A stretch of DNA of 38,152 nt from Actinobacteria bacterium UBA2286 (GTDB lineage: Bacteria; Actinomycetota; Coriobacteriia; Anaerosomatales; Anaerosomataceae). A model generated the notes under the pieces. It was not told the origin of the DNA. It was given only the letters and a program-made list of their open reading frames with translations, and made no database searches. Within the stretch, counting starts at the first letter, position 1, and every line of letters starts with the position of its first letter. The translations under genes and the position numbers were made by a program. The stretch covers positions 1 to 38,152 of the forward strand of contig DDWM01000048.1 of NCBI GenBank assembly GCA_002345925.1, in the 5' to 3' direction. Below, one piece after another: positions 25,252 to 33,488 of this stretch.

Positions 25252-26403
25252 ATGACGGATCGCCGCTTGCGGATACTGGTCGTTAACCTTGGACGTCGCG
25301 GTGGCGTGACGCAGTACGGGTGGCTGATGGCCAAGGCGCTGGCCGAGAACGCCGAGATCGCCATCCTTCGCTCTGCTTTCGCGGAGAACCGTGACAGGTA
25401 CTCCGCTCTTGGCTGTCCGCAGCTCGAGGTCCGGACGTTCAACAGCGTTGTGGGTCTGCTCCTGTCGTTTCTCGCGATTCCTCGTCTTGTCCGCATCTGG
25501 CGGTTCGCGCATCGGTTTGCGCCCGACGTCATCTACTATCCGGGCGGGCACGCATGGAAGCCGCTTCTGGATGTTCTCTTGCCGCGCTCGGCCGCCACGG
25601 TTGTCACGGTGCATGACCCGCAGTTGCACGCCGGCGAGGATTCGTTCGCATGGCGCATGCTTGATTGGGTGAACAAGCGTCGCGCGTCGGGGTACGTTCT
25701 CCTTAATCAGGCACACCGTGAGGGCTTCTCGGCGCGACATGGCCTGGATCCGGCGAGGGTGGTGGTCATCCCGCATGGCATGGTCGACGACTACACCGCC
25801 GAGGCGGGCGACGTCGATAGCATTGCCCCGCTGACCGGACTGAGTTTGGCCGAGGCAGGGGAGTACGTGCTGTTCATCGGTCGCATCCTCCCGTACAAAG
25901 GCGTGGACACGCTCCTTGAGGCGTACGGGATGCTTGCGACCGAGAAGGCCGGACCGCTCGTGATCGCCGGAAGCGGCGAGCTTTCCGGCGACGAGCAGGA
26001 TCACTTGCGCGCGCTTGCGGGCAGGCCCGTGTACTTCCTGAACTCCTGGCTGACAGACGCACAGGTCGCGATGCTCGTGGCCGGAGCCCGTTTCGTGGTG
26101 CTGCCGTATCGCTCGGCGACACAGTCGGGTGTGGTTCCGCTGGCCTCGGCATATGGAGTGCCGGCGATCGCCTCGGCGACCGACGGACTGGCCGAGCAAG
26201 TCGTCGATCGCCAGACCGGATGGCTCTTTCCCCCGGGTGACGCAGCGGCGCTGCGCGATTTACTTGCCGAGGCTTACGCAATCAGCGACGAGGAGTACGA
26301 GGTTCTCTCGGCGGAGTGTCGTGAGTACGCGCGAACGAACTGGGGATGGGATGAGCTGTCGCTGCGCCTCGTGCGCTTCTGTGAGTCCCTTCTGCCCGGG
26401 TAG
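25252..26403 (+). CDS. GT4-family glycosyltransferase
   Basis: 383 residues from ATG 25252, with GGAGAGG about 10 bases upstream. N-terminal domain: LRILVVNLGRRGGVTQYGW, YYPGGHAWKPLLD, VVTVHDPQLHAG. C-terminal domain: YVLFIGRILPYKGVDTLLEA, VIAGSGEL, and SATQSGVVPLASAYGVPAIA in place of the usual E-x7-E, a known variant of the donor loop in some GT4 subgroups. It stands alone on the plus strand between the glycan operon and leuD, so it likely belongs to the glycan locus but has its own promoter. Confidence 0.9.
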   Translation: MTDRRLRILVVNLGRRGGVTQYGWLMAKALAENAEIAILRSAFAENRDRYSALGCPQLEVRTFNSVVGLLLSFLAIPRLVRIWRFAHRFAPDVIYYPGGHAWKPLLDVLLPRSAATVVTVHDPQLHAGEDSFAWRMLDWVNKRRASGYVLLNQAHREGFSARHGLDPARVVVIPHGMVDDYTAEAGDVDSIAPLTGLSLAEAGEYVLFIGRILPYKGVDTLLEAYGMLATEKAGPLVIAGSGELSGDEQDHLRALAGRPVYFLNSWLTDAQVAMLVAGARFVVLPYRSATQSGVVPLASAYGVPAIASATDGLAEQVVDRQTGWLFPPGDAAALRDLLAEAYAISDEEYEVLSAECREYARTNWGWDELSLRLVRFCESLLPG

Positions 26404-26425
26404 GGGCTGCTTTGGCGTCACAATG

Positions 26426-26434
26426 TGCTAGGAT
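26426..26434 (+). promoter_or_regulatory. Extended -10 element upstream of leuD
   Basis: TGC followed by TAGGAT (26429-26434) makes an extended -10 element 49 bases before the GTG start of leuD. No clear -35 is seen. The same TGn-TAGGAT form lies upstream of the TrpR-like gene at 36700. Confidence 0.4.
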
Positions 26435-26483
26435 TCGTGCCCAAGCACACGTTGTTGAGGGTCTTTTGGGAGGCGGATATACC

Positions 26484-26993
26484 GTGAAATTCAGTGGCAC
26501 TGTTCATAAGTACGGGCGAGACATCGATACAGACGTCATCATCCCGGCCCGCTATCTCAACACTTCGGTGCCCGAGGAGCTCGCGAAGCACTGCATGGAA
26601 GACCTCGATGCAGGCTTTGTCGGGAAGGTCGCATCCGGCGATATCTTGGTTGCCGAGGAGAACTTCGGCTGTGGCTCGAGCCGCGAGCACGCACCAATCT
26701 CCATCAAGGCGGCCGGCGTGAGCGTGATCATCGCGAAGTCTTTCGCACGCATCTTCTATCGCAACGCGATCAACACCGGGCTGCCGATCATGGAAGCACC
26801 CGAGGCTGTTGATGGCATCAGCGACGGCGACGTCGTCACCGTCGACGCCGACTCAGGCGTTATCACGAACGAGACCACAGGCGCTGTCTTCCAGGCGCAG
26901 CCGTTCCCTCCGTTCATCAAAGACATCATCGAGACCGGTGGCCTCGTGGCCTCGGCACGTGAAAAGCTCGCGGGCGCCGGGAGCGAAGCCTGA
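26484..26993 (+). CDS. leuD: 3-isopropylmalate dehydratase small subunit
   Basis: 169 residues from GTG 26484, preceded by GGGAGG ten bases upstream; an upstream in-frame TTG at 26412 lies ahead of the promoter and is rejected. Family signs: YGRDIDTDVIIPARYLN near the N terminus and NFGCGSSREHAP (60-71), with short length typical of the single-domain small subunit used with a separate large subunit. It forms the swivel domain of LeuCD, which isomerises 2- to 3-isopropylmalate in leucine synthesis and can do the matching step on citramalate. No leuC is seen next to it or in the window, which is unusual. Overlaps leuB by one base (TGATG). Confidence 0.93.
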   Translation: MKFSGTVHKYGRDIDTDVIIPARYLNTSVPEELAKHCMEDLDAGFVGKVASGDILVAEENFGCGSSREHAPISIKAAGVSVIIAKSFARIFYRNAINTGLPIMEAPEAVDGISDGDVVTVDADSGVITNETTGAVFQAQPFPPFIKDIIETGGLVASAREKLAGAGSEA

Positions 26994-28108
26994 TGGCCGC
27001 GGCGTACCGCATCTGTCTGCTGCCCGGCGACGGCATCGGCCCTGAGATCACTGCCGAGGCAGTGAAGGTGCTTGACGTTATCGGCGCACGCTACGACGTG
27101 GAGCTCACATTCACTGAGGCGCTCCTCGGCGGGGCTGCAATTGACGCCACCGGATCTCCGTTCCCGGATGCGACCCGCGACGCGGCACACGCGGCCGACG
27201 CCGTGCTGCTCGCAGCCATCGGCGGCCCCAAGTGGGACACGACCGACCCGACCAAGCCGCGTCCCGAGCAGGGATTGCTCGATATCCGCAAGGAGCTGGG
27301 ACTGTTCGCGAACCTGCGTCCGGTCAAGCTCTTCGGTGCGCTCGCTGGTGCGTCTTCGCTCAAGCCTGAGTTCCTTGAGGGCGTCGACATGCTCATCGTT
27401 CGCGAACTCACCGGCGGGCTGTACTTTGGCGCCCGCGCGCGTGAGACCGACGTTCAAGGTGCTGCCACGGGCGGCGGCGCAGGCATGCTCGCTTACGACA
27501 CCATGTCGTATTCCGAGTACGAGATCGAGCGCATCGCCCGCACGGCCTTTGAGGCGGCGCGCAAGCGCGGCGGCAAGGTGCACTCGGTCGACAAGGCCAA
27601 CGTGCTTGAGTCCTCGCGCCTGTGGCGTGAGGTAGTGCATGCTCTTCACGCCGCCGAGTTCTCCGACGTGGAGCTCCTCGATCAGCTTGTCGACAACACG
27701 GCCATGCAGCTCATCCGCAATCCTGCGCAGTTCGACGTGATCGTGACTGAGAACATGTTCGGCGACATTCTTTCCGATGAGGCATCCATGCTCACCGGGT
27801 CGCTCGGCATGCTTGCAAGCGCATCGCTCGGCGACGGAACCGCGCTCTACGAGCCGAGCCACGGCTCTGCACCGGACATCGCAGGGCAGGGGATCGCGAA
27901 TCCGCTCGCGATGCTGCTGTCAGTGGAGATGATGTTGCGCTACAGCTTCGACATGCAAGATGCGGCAGACGCGCTTGCCTCGGCCATCGAAGAGGTGCTT
28001 GCCGAGGGATGGCGCACTCGCGACATCGCGGACGCGGAGACGCTGCCGCAGAAGCTCGTGGGAACGGTCGCAATGGGCACGCTCGTGGCGGGCAGGCTCT
28101 CCGCCTAG
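26993..28108 (+). CDS. leuB: 3-isopropylmalate dehydrogenase
   Basis: 371 residues from ATG 26993. Typical beta-decarboxylating dehydrogenase: GDGIGPEITAEAV near the N terminus, RPEQGLLDIRKELGLFANLRP, ELTGGLYFG, the Lys/Asp region VDKANVLESSRLWREV, and NMFGDILSDEASMLTGSLGM (about 254-273). It oxidises and decarboxylates 3-isopropylmalate to 2-oxoisocaproate using NAD; it may also act on the methylmalate analogue in the citramalate route to 2-oxobutyrate. Length is normal. It is coupled to leuD. Convergent with the ligase-like gene 28 bases away; I see no strong terminator in that gap. Confidence 0.96.
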   Translation: MAAAYRICLLPGDGIGPEITAEAVKVLDVIGARYDVELTFTEALLGGAAIDATGSPFPDATRDAAHAADAVLLAAIGGPKWDTTDPTKPRPEQGLLDIRKELGLFANLRPVKLFGALAGASSLKPEFLEGVDMLIVRELTGGLYFGARARETDVQGAATGGGAGMLAYDTMSYSEYEIERIARTAFEAARKRGGKVHSVDKANVLESSRLWREVVHALHAAEFSDVELLDQLVDNTAMQLIRNPAQFDVIVTENMFGDILSDEASMLTGSLGMLASASLGDGTALYEPSHGSAPDIAGQGIANPLAMLLSVEMMLRYSFDMQDAADALASAIEEVLAEGWRTRDIADAETLPQKLVGTVAMGTLVAGRLSA

Positions 28109-28136
28109 AGCCGCATCTGTGCCTTGTGGCGTCTGA

Positions 28137-29963
28137 CTATCGTTCCGCAATCTCAAGCATGAGCGCCCGTGTTTCCGGGTCGAGTGGTCGGCCGAGCGCC
28201 AAGAGCGCGTACTTGCTTGCCTCGACAGGCAGCGCGCGCCTGCTCGCAGCGGTGGCCTCGAGCGCGTACCAGAGCCCTGATGTCCCGTCAGCTTCAATGC
28301 CCGTCTCGGCGGCAGTCACGACGGACTGCATGCTAGAACCCTTCACATCCGACGCCCTCAGAAGTGTTCGATCTGCTGCGAGGTCACACGACCATGCTGC
28401 GTCTCGCGTGCTCAATACCAGCAGCCGTCTGGCCATAGTGATAGCTTCAGGGTCTCCGGCGAGCGCAGCCGGTGCAATTGCCTGCTCGGCAAGCCCCAGG
28501 AATCCCGGCTCCGGCCACTGCTCGTACAGTTCGATCGCTTCAGCGAACGTGAGCCGTGCGTCGACCGTCGTGGACATGGCAAGGAATTGACGGTCGAAGC
28601 CTGCCGCGTAGCCAGTGAGAAGCGCGAGTCCCAATCCGACCACAGCGCCTGCCATGGCCAGAGGTCGGATGTGCGCTCTCGAGATCGTGCCCCTTGTCTC
28701 TTTGGAGATTCTTGGGCGCAACGCAGCCCCGGAAACAGCCATTACGATGAGGATCGAGGCGGGCGAAGTCCGGTCGACGAGCGCAGATCCGATAGCCACG
28801 ACTGGCAATGAGGCCAGCAATGATGCTCCCAGCCGGTGTTTTGTTTGGGCTGCGCCTCGCAGCAGTGACCAGAGCAATGTGCTGCCCGCGCCTAGCATGA
28901 GCGCGACGCCCATAGCGCCGCCGCCTAGCGCCACCGAGAGCAGCATACTGTGCGGGTCATTCGTGATGTAACCGGCGAATCCGCCGTCGGCCGTCACGCG
29001 CCATTCAATGAACGCCGAGAATTGCTGCGGCCCGGAACCGACTATGGGCGCTTCAGTGAATTGCATGGCTGCAGAGCGCCATATGACGTCACGTTCTGTT
29101 CCGAGCTTGTCGATGGTCGACTGCACCTGAGTGCCGAGGATGCCAAGTGAGGCAGCAATCATCAGACCGCTGACAGCGAGAACCACGGATGGCGCGGCGA
29201 CGCCAGCAAGAAGCGCCCGCCCGCGCGGCGATCTAATGCTGTGCGCGGCAAGTGCGAAGCATAGACCTGCGCCAAGCCCCAGCATGCCCACTCTGGAGCT
29301 TGCTGCGAAGGTTCCGACCAAAGAGGCTACGCCTGCTAGGCATGCCGCGCCGCGACCGCTACGCGTATCTGAGCTAACGGCGAGGATGAGTGCGCAGAAT
29401 GCTGCGACGGCAAGGAACCCGCCGAGCGTGGTCGAGTTCTCGAAGAATCCCGCCGCCGCGCCTTGAGTCCGGTTAGCACCCATGAAGACGTGCTCCCATG
29501 TGGCTGCCAGGGTGAATGCCACGCCAGCCCCAGCACTGACCCCCAGGATCGATCTGAGAGTCCGGCCATCGGAGCACAAAAGTCCGGCAAGTAGCCAGAC
29601 GAGTCCGAGCACGTACAGCGATGCACCCTGGTTGAGTCCGACTATCCCCGCGAGCGAAATCTCGGGGTTGGTGGCGCTGAAGGCCCTGATGGTGAGCCAC
29701 GCCGCGAGCGCGGAGACGAGCACGACGCTTGTCAGTGTGGACCGCTCAATCTGTTTCCTGTTTGCGATTGCGCCGACGAGGGCCAGAGTTCCGCCCACAA
29801 GAAGACCGGCAGCCGTGACAACGCCGGGATTGAGATCATGCGGTAATAGCGCTGTGGCTGCTAGAACAGCTCCTATCAGCCACGGAAGGCTGCGCTTAGC
29901 GATACTTGAGAGTCGCGCCGTACCTTCGGAAAGATTGCCATTCTCGCAGGCAGCTGTTGTCAC
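28137..29963 (-). CDS. O-antigen ligase/polymerase-like membrane protein with C-terminal helical domain (second copy)
   Basis: 608 residues from GTG 29963, supported by AGGAG eight bases upstream. About ten to twelve membrane segments to residue 450; a large outer loop with NDPHSMLLSVALGGGAMG, the P-H signature of Wzy/WaaL-type proteins. The last 155 residues are soluble and helical. Architecture and length match the 2436-4292 protein at the other edge of the glycan locus, although sequence identity looks low. One of the two may polymerise the repeat unit and the other attach it to its final acceptor. It stands alone on the minus strand between leuB and ilvE, dividing the amino-acid genes. 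Confidence 0.8.
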   Translation of the reverse strand: MTTAACENGNLSEGTARLSSIAKRSLPWLIGAVLAATALLPHDLNPGVVTAAGLLVGGTLALVGAIANRKQIERSTLTSVVLVSALAAWLTIRAFSATNPEISLAGIVGLNQGASLYVLGLVWLLAGLLCSDGRTLRSILGVSAGAGVAFTLAATWEHVFMGANRTQGAAAGFFENSTTLGGFLAVAAFCALILAVSSDTRSGRGAACLAGVASLVGTFAASSRVGMLGLGAGLCFALAAHSIRSPRGRALLAGVAAPSVVLAVSGLMIAASLGILGTQVQSTIDKLGTERDVIWRSAAMQFTEAPIVGSGPQQFSAFIEWRVTADGGFAGYITNDPHSMLLSVALGGGAMGVALMLGAGSTLLWSLLRGAAQTKHRLGASLLASLPVVAIGSALVDRTSPASILIVMAVSGAALRPRISKETRGTISRAHIRPLAMAGAVVGLGLALLTGYAAGFDRQFLAMSTTVDARLTFAEAIELYEQWPEPGFLGLAEQAIAPAALAGDPEAITMARRLLVLSTRDAAWSCDLAADRTLLRASDVKGSSMQSVVTAAETGIEADGTSGLWYALEATAASRRALPVEASKYALLALGRPLDPETRALMLEIAER

Positions 29964-30049
29964 GCGCGCAGGTCTCCTCTTCGCAAGTCACTGCGGCAAT
30001 GATAGTCCCGCTATCGGCGGCGGGGAATGGGTCAAAATTCCGGCTGGCG

Positions 30050-30080
30050 TTCGACGGGTCGCGCTCCCGTCGCGTACACT
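30050..30080 (+). promoter_or_regulatory. Possible promoter of ilvE-cimA
   Basis: TTCGAC (30050-30055) and TACACT (30075-30080) are spaced by 19 bases, ahead of the ilvE start at 30110. Both hexamers are weak matches and the spacing is long. The divergent ligase-like gene starts at 29963. Confidence 0.3.
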
Positions 30081-30109
30081 ATCGCAATCGCTTAAGAAGG
30101 GGGACGACC

Positions 30110-31024
30110 ATGACACTGCCCAAGGTGGACAAGATCTGGATGGACGGAACTCTCGTGGACTGGGATAAAGCCCAGGTTCACGTTTTGACGCACGCGCTGC
30201 ACTACGGTTCCGGCGTTTTTGAAGGCATCCGCTGCTATGAGACTGCTGATGGTCCTGCTGTGTTCCGACTCCGTGAGCACATGGTGCGCTTCGAGCGCTC
30301 GGCAAAGATGCTGTTCATGGACCTCGGCTATACCGTTGATGAGATGGTTGAAGCCGTCAAAGAGACCATTCGGGTGAACAACTTGCCCTCGTGCTACATC
30401 CGCCCGCTCGCGTTTCGCGGGTACGGCGTGATGGGGCTCGATCCGATCCCGGCCCCTGTGCAGGTCATCATCGCGGCGTGGCCGTGGGGTACGTACATGG
30501 GCGAAGAAGCCCTCACTCGTGGAGTTGATGTCGGCGTCTCATCCTGGCGCCAGCGTGGCATCAACTCGCTACCGCCTGCGATCAAGGCGACCGGCAACTA
30601 CCTGAACAGTTCATTCGCTCGCATCGAGGCGAATCAGCACGGCTACAACGAGGCCATCATGCTCAACGAAGAGGGCAAGGTGACCGAAGGCACCGGCGAG
30701 AACCTGTTCATCGTCCGCGATGGCGTCATCTCGACCCCGCCCGTCTCGGATGGCCTTCTTCAGGGCATCACCCGTGACTCGATCATGGTCATCGCCGATG
30801 CGCTGGAGTATCCGGTGATTGAAGAGTCGCTCGTACGCACGGACCTCTATACCGCTGACGAGATGTTCATGACCGGCTCGGCTGCTGAGGTCGTTCCTGT
30901 TCGCTCGGTGGACGGACGCGTCATCGGTGACGCAGGCCCCATCACGCTCGAGCTGCAGAAGACCTTCTTCCGAGTCGTACATGGCGAAGAGTCCGATTTC
31001 GAGGACTGGCTGGAGCGCGTCTAA
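30110..31024 (+). CDS. ilvE: Branched-chain amino acid aminotransferase
   Basis: 304 residues from ATG 30110, with AAGGGGG just upstream. Fold-type IV PLP enzyme: HALHYGSGVFEGIRCY (28-43), IRPLAFRGYG (97-106), the Schiff-base Lys in PPAIKATGNYLNS (Lys159), and VTEGTGENLF (191-200). Full length for the family. It makes leucine, isoleucine and valine from their 2-oxo acids with glutamate as amino donor. One base separates its stop from cimA, so the two are co-transcribed; the pair fits isoleucine/leucine synthesis together with leuD and leuB. Confidence 0.95.
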   Translation: MTLPKVDKIWMDGTLVDWDKAQVHVLTHALHYGSGVFEGIRCYETADGPAVFRLREHMVRFERSAKMLFMDLGYTVDEMVEAVKETIRVNNLPSCYIRPLAFRGYGVMGLDPIPAPVQVIIAAWPWGTYMGEEALTRGVDVGVSSWRQRGINSLPPAIKATGNYLNSSFARIEANQHGYNEAIMLNEEGKVTEGTGENLFIVRDGVISTPPVSDGLLQGITRDSIMVIADALEYPVIEESLVRTDLYTADEMFMTGSAAEVVPVRSVDGRVIGDAGPITLELQKTFFRVVHGEESDFEDWLERV

Positions 31025-31025
31025 C

Positions 31026-32600
31026 ATGGTCACGCTTTACGACACAACACTGCGGGACGGCACACAGCGAGAAGGACTTTCCCTCTCGGTGGAAGACAAG
31101 CTGCGCATCGCGATGCGCCTGGACGACCTCGGCATCGATTACATCGAGGGCGGCTTCCCGGGTAGCAACCCGAAGGACATCGAGTTCTTCGAGCGCGTTC
31201 GCAATGTCTCGTTCTCGCACGCTGTCGTGAGCGCGTTTGGCTCGACATGTCGCAAAGACACCGCCGCTGCCGATGACCTCGGCTTGCAGGCGCTGCTCGA
31301 TACCGGCTGCTCGGCGATCTGCATCTTCGGCAAGGCGTGGGACATCCACGTGACCGAGACGCTGCAGACCACGCTAGAGGAGAACGTCCGGATGGTGCGC
31401 GACTCGGTCGCTTTCCTCAAGACCGCCGGTCGCACCGTGTTCTTCGATGCCGAGCACTTCTTTGACGGCTACCTTCACAATGCCGCCTACGCGATCGAGG
31501 TCTGCAAGGCAGCTGCCGAGGCGGGCGCCGATGCGATCGTCATGTGCGATACCAACGGTGGCACGCTGCCACATCAGGTGAGCCGGATCGTGCTCACCAT
31601 GATGGAGCAGTTCGATGCGCCGCTCGGCGTGCATGCTCACAACGACGGCGCCTGCGCTGTGGCCAACTCTCTTGTGGCGGTCGACGCCGGCTGTGTTCAC
31701 GTGCAGGGCACGATGAACGGCTACGGTGAGCGTGCCGGAAACGCCGATCTGACTTCGATAATCCCGGGCCTCAAGCTCAAGATGGATGTCGATTGCATCA
31801 CCGACGATCAGCTGCGCCTTCTCACCGAGGTCTCACATTTCGTCGCTGAGACCGCAAACCTATCGCCGTACCCCCAGCAGCCGTACGTGGGTGCGAGCGC
31901 CTTCGCACACAAGGGTGGCGTGCACGCGAGCGCCGCCGCGCGTCTGCCTGAGGCGTACGAGCACATCGACCCATCAACGGTCGGGAACCTCGCACGCGTC
32001 GTCGTGAGCGAGCTGGCCGGTCGCGCAAGTCTCGTCATGAAGGCCGCCGAGATGGGCATCGAGGTCTCGGCAAACGACGCGGTGCTCACTGGCGTGCTCG
32101 ACTCAATCAAGGAGAAGGAGTACCGCGGGTACTCGTTCGAGGCTGCCGATGCTTCCCTTGAGATCATGCTCCGGAAGGCGGTTGGTACGCATGCGCCGTT
32201 CTTCCGGCTCGAGTCGTTCCGCTGCATCATGGAGAAGCGCGAGGATGGTCGAGTGATGACAGAAGCGACCATCAAGGTCCACGTCGAGGGGCATCGCTTC
32301 ATCGCGACTGCCGAGGGCAACGGCCCCGTGAACGCACTCGACCGGGCACTTCGTATCGCCATCGGTCGCTATTATCCGTCTCTTGAGCCGATCGAACTCA
32401 CGGACTTCAAGGTGCGAGTGCTCGATGAGAAGAAGGGCACCGGCGCGGTCACGCGCGTCTTGATCGAGTCGTCTGACGGCGACAAGAGCTGGGGCACGGT
32501 GGGCCTCTCGGAGAACATCATCGAAGCCTCATGGGAGGCGCTCGTTGACTCGGTGGAATACGGACTTTCACACCCGAAGCAGGAGAACCAGCGGGATTAG
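31026..32600 (+). CDS. cimA: (R)-citramalate synthase
   Basis: 524 residues from ATG 31026. HMGL-like TIM barrel: DTTLRDGTQREGLSLS (6-21), where the GTQREG form marks the citramalate synthase family and not 2-isopropylmalate synthase (DGEQ), then HAHND (203-207) for metal binding and NGYGERAGN (231-239). The C-terminal 130 residues are the LeuA-type dimer/regulatory domain, suggesting feedback control by isoleucine. It condenses pyruvate and acetyl-CoA to citramalate, which LeuCD and LeuB convert to 2-oxobutyrate, so isoleucine can be made without threonine deaminase. Confidence 0.93.
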   Translation: MVTLYDTTLRDGTQREGLSLSVEDKLRIAMRLDDLGIDYIEGGFPGSNPKDIEFFERVRNVSFSHAVVSAFGSTCRKDTAAADDLGLQALLDTGCSAICIFGKAWDIHVTETLQTTLEENVRMVRDSVAFLKTAGRTVFFDAEHFFDGYLHNAAYAIEVCKAAAEAGADAIVMCDTNGGTLPHQVSRIVLTMMEQFDAPLGVHAHNDGACAVANSLVAVDAGCVHVQGTMNGYGERAGNADLTSIIPGLKLKMDVDCITDDQLRLLTEVSHFVAETANLSPYPQQPYVGASAFAHKGGVHASAAARLPEAYEHIDPSTVGNLARVVVSELAGRASLVMKAAEMGIEVSANDAVLTGVLDSIKEKEYRGYSFEAADASLEIMLRKAVGTHAPFFRLESFRCIMEKREDGRVMTEATIKVHVEGHRFIATAEGNGPVNALDRALRIAIGRYYPSLEPIELTDFKVRVLDEKKGTGAVTRVLIESSDGDKSWGTVGLSENIIEASWEALVDSVEYGLSHPKQENQRD

Positions 32601-32651
32601 TGGAACTGAACCTGTGAGAGCCGTACTCGCATTCCATGCCCGGGAGATCTC

Positions 32652-33401
32652 ATGAGAGTCGTTCGTATATTCCAAGACGAGGATGTTCGCTACGGTCTTG
32701 CGGACGACACCACCATCACGCTCATCTCGGACGAGCCGTTTGCTGCGTGGGAGGCGGAAGGCGTCCTGCCGCTCAGTCACGCACAGCTCCTTTCTCCGGT
32801 GATCCCCACCAAGATCGTCTGCGTTGGGATCAACTATCGCGAGCACGCAAAGGAGATGGGGCACCAGCTTCACGCCGAGCCGGTCATCTTCCTCAAGCCG
32901 CCCACTGCCGTGAACGGCCCGCACGGAGAGATCCGGATTCCCGAGGGCATGGACACCGTTGACTATGAAGGCGAGCTCGCCGTAGTCATTGGCCGACGCA
33001 CGCATCGTGTGACCCCTGAGGCCGCGCAATCTCACATCCTCGGGTACCTGTGTGCGAACGATGTCACCGCACGCTCCCTCCAGAAGATCGATGGCCAGTG
33101 GACGCGCGCCAAGGGCTTTGACACGTTCTGCCCGGTTGGGCCGTGGGTTGAGACAGATATCGACCCGCTCGACCTGAAGCTAGAGACATACCTCAACGGT
33201 GAGCTGAAGCAGTCCGCGCGTACCTCGGATATGATTCGCAATCCGTTCGAGCTGGTGAGCTTCGTCAGTGGCGTAATGACGCTTCTACCAGGCGATATCG
33301 TTCTCACTGGAACGCCTTCCGGCATTGGTCCGATGCACCGCGGCGACGTCGTAGAAGTGCGTATTGAGGGCATCGGGAGTCTCATCAACTCGGTCGTCTG
33401 A
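32652..33401 (+). CDS. Fumarylacetoacetate hydrolase-family protein
   Basis: 249 residues from ATG 32652, with GGGAGAT upstream. Family core: KIVCVGINYREHAKEMG (54-70), FLKPPTAVNGP (80-90), metal ligands in YEGELAVVIG (Glu106, Glu108) and ANDVTARS (Asp137), and LTGTPSGIGP near the end. Members are divalent-metal-dependent hydrolases, isomerases or decarboxylases of beta-diketo or oxo acids such as oxaloacetate, acylpyruvates or hydroxyhepta-dienedioate. The substrate cannot be told. It lies 51 bases after cimA, possibly in the same transcript. Confidence 0.92.
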   Translation: MRVVRIFQDEDVRYGLADDTTITLISDEPFAAWEAEGVLPLSHAQLLSPVIPTKIVCVGINYREHAKEMGHQLHAEPVIFLKPPTAVNGPHGEIRIPEGMDTVDYEGELAVVIGRRTHRVTPEAAQSHILGYLCANDVTARSLQKIDGQWTRAKGFDTFCPVGPWVETDIDPLDLKLETYLNGELKQSARTSDMIRNPFELVSFVSGVMTLLPGDIVLTGTPSGIGPMHRGDVVEVRIEGIGSLINSVV

Positions 33402-33430
33402 TTCGGCGTGTCAGTGAGTTGGGCTATACT
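33402..33430 (+). promoter_or_regulatory. Likely promoter of the wall-binding protein gene
   Basis: TTCGGC (33402-33407) and TATACT (33425-33430) are separated by 17 bases. Transcription would start about 33437, giving a leader of some 50 bases before the ATG at 33489. Confidence 0.5.
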
Positions 33431-33488
33431 GCCTCCAACCCACAGACCCCAGCTCGCGACGCTTTCCGACTTCGCCGAGGAGAACTTC

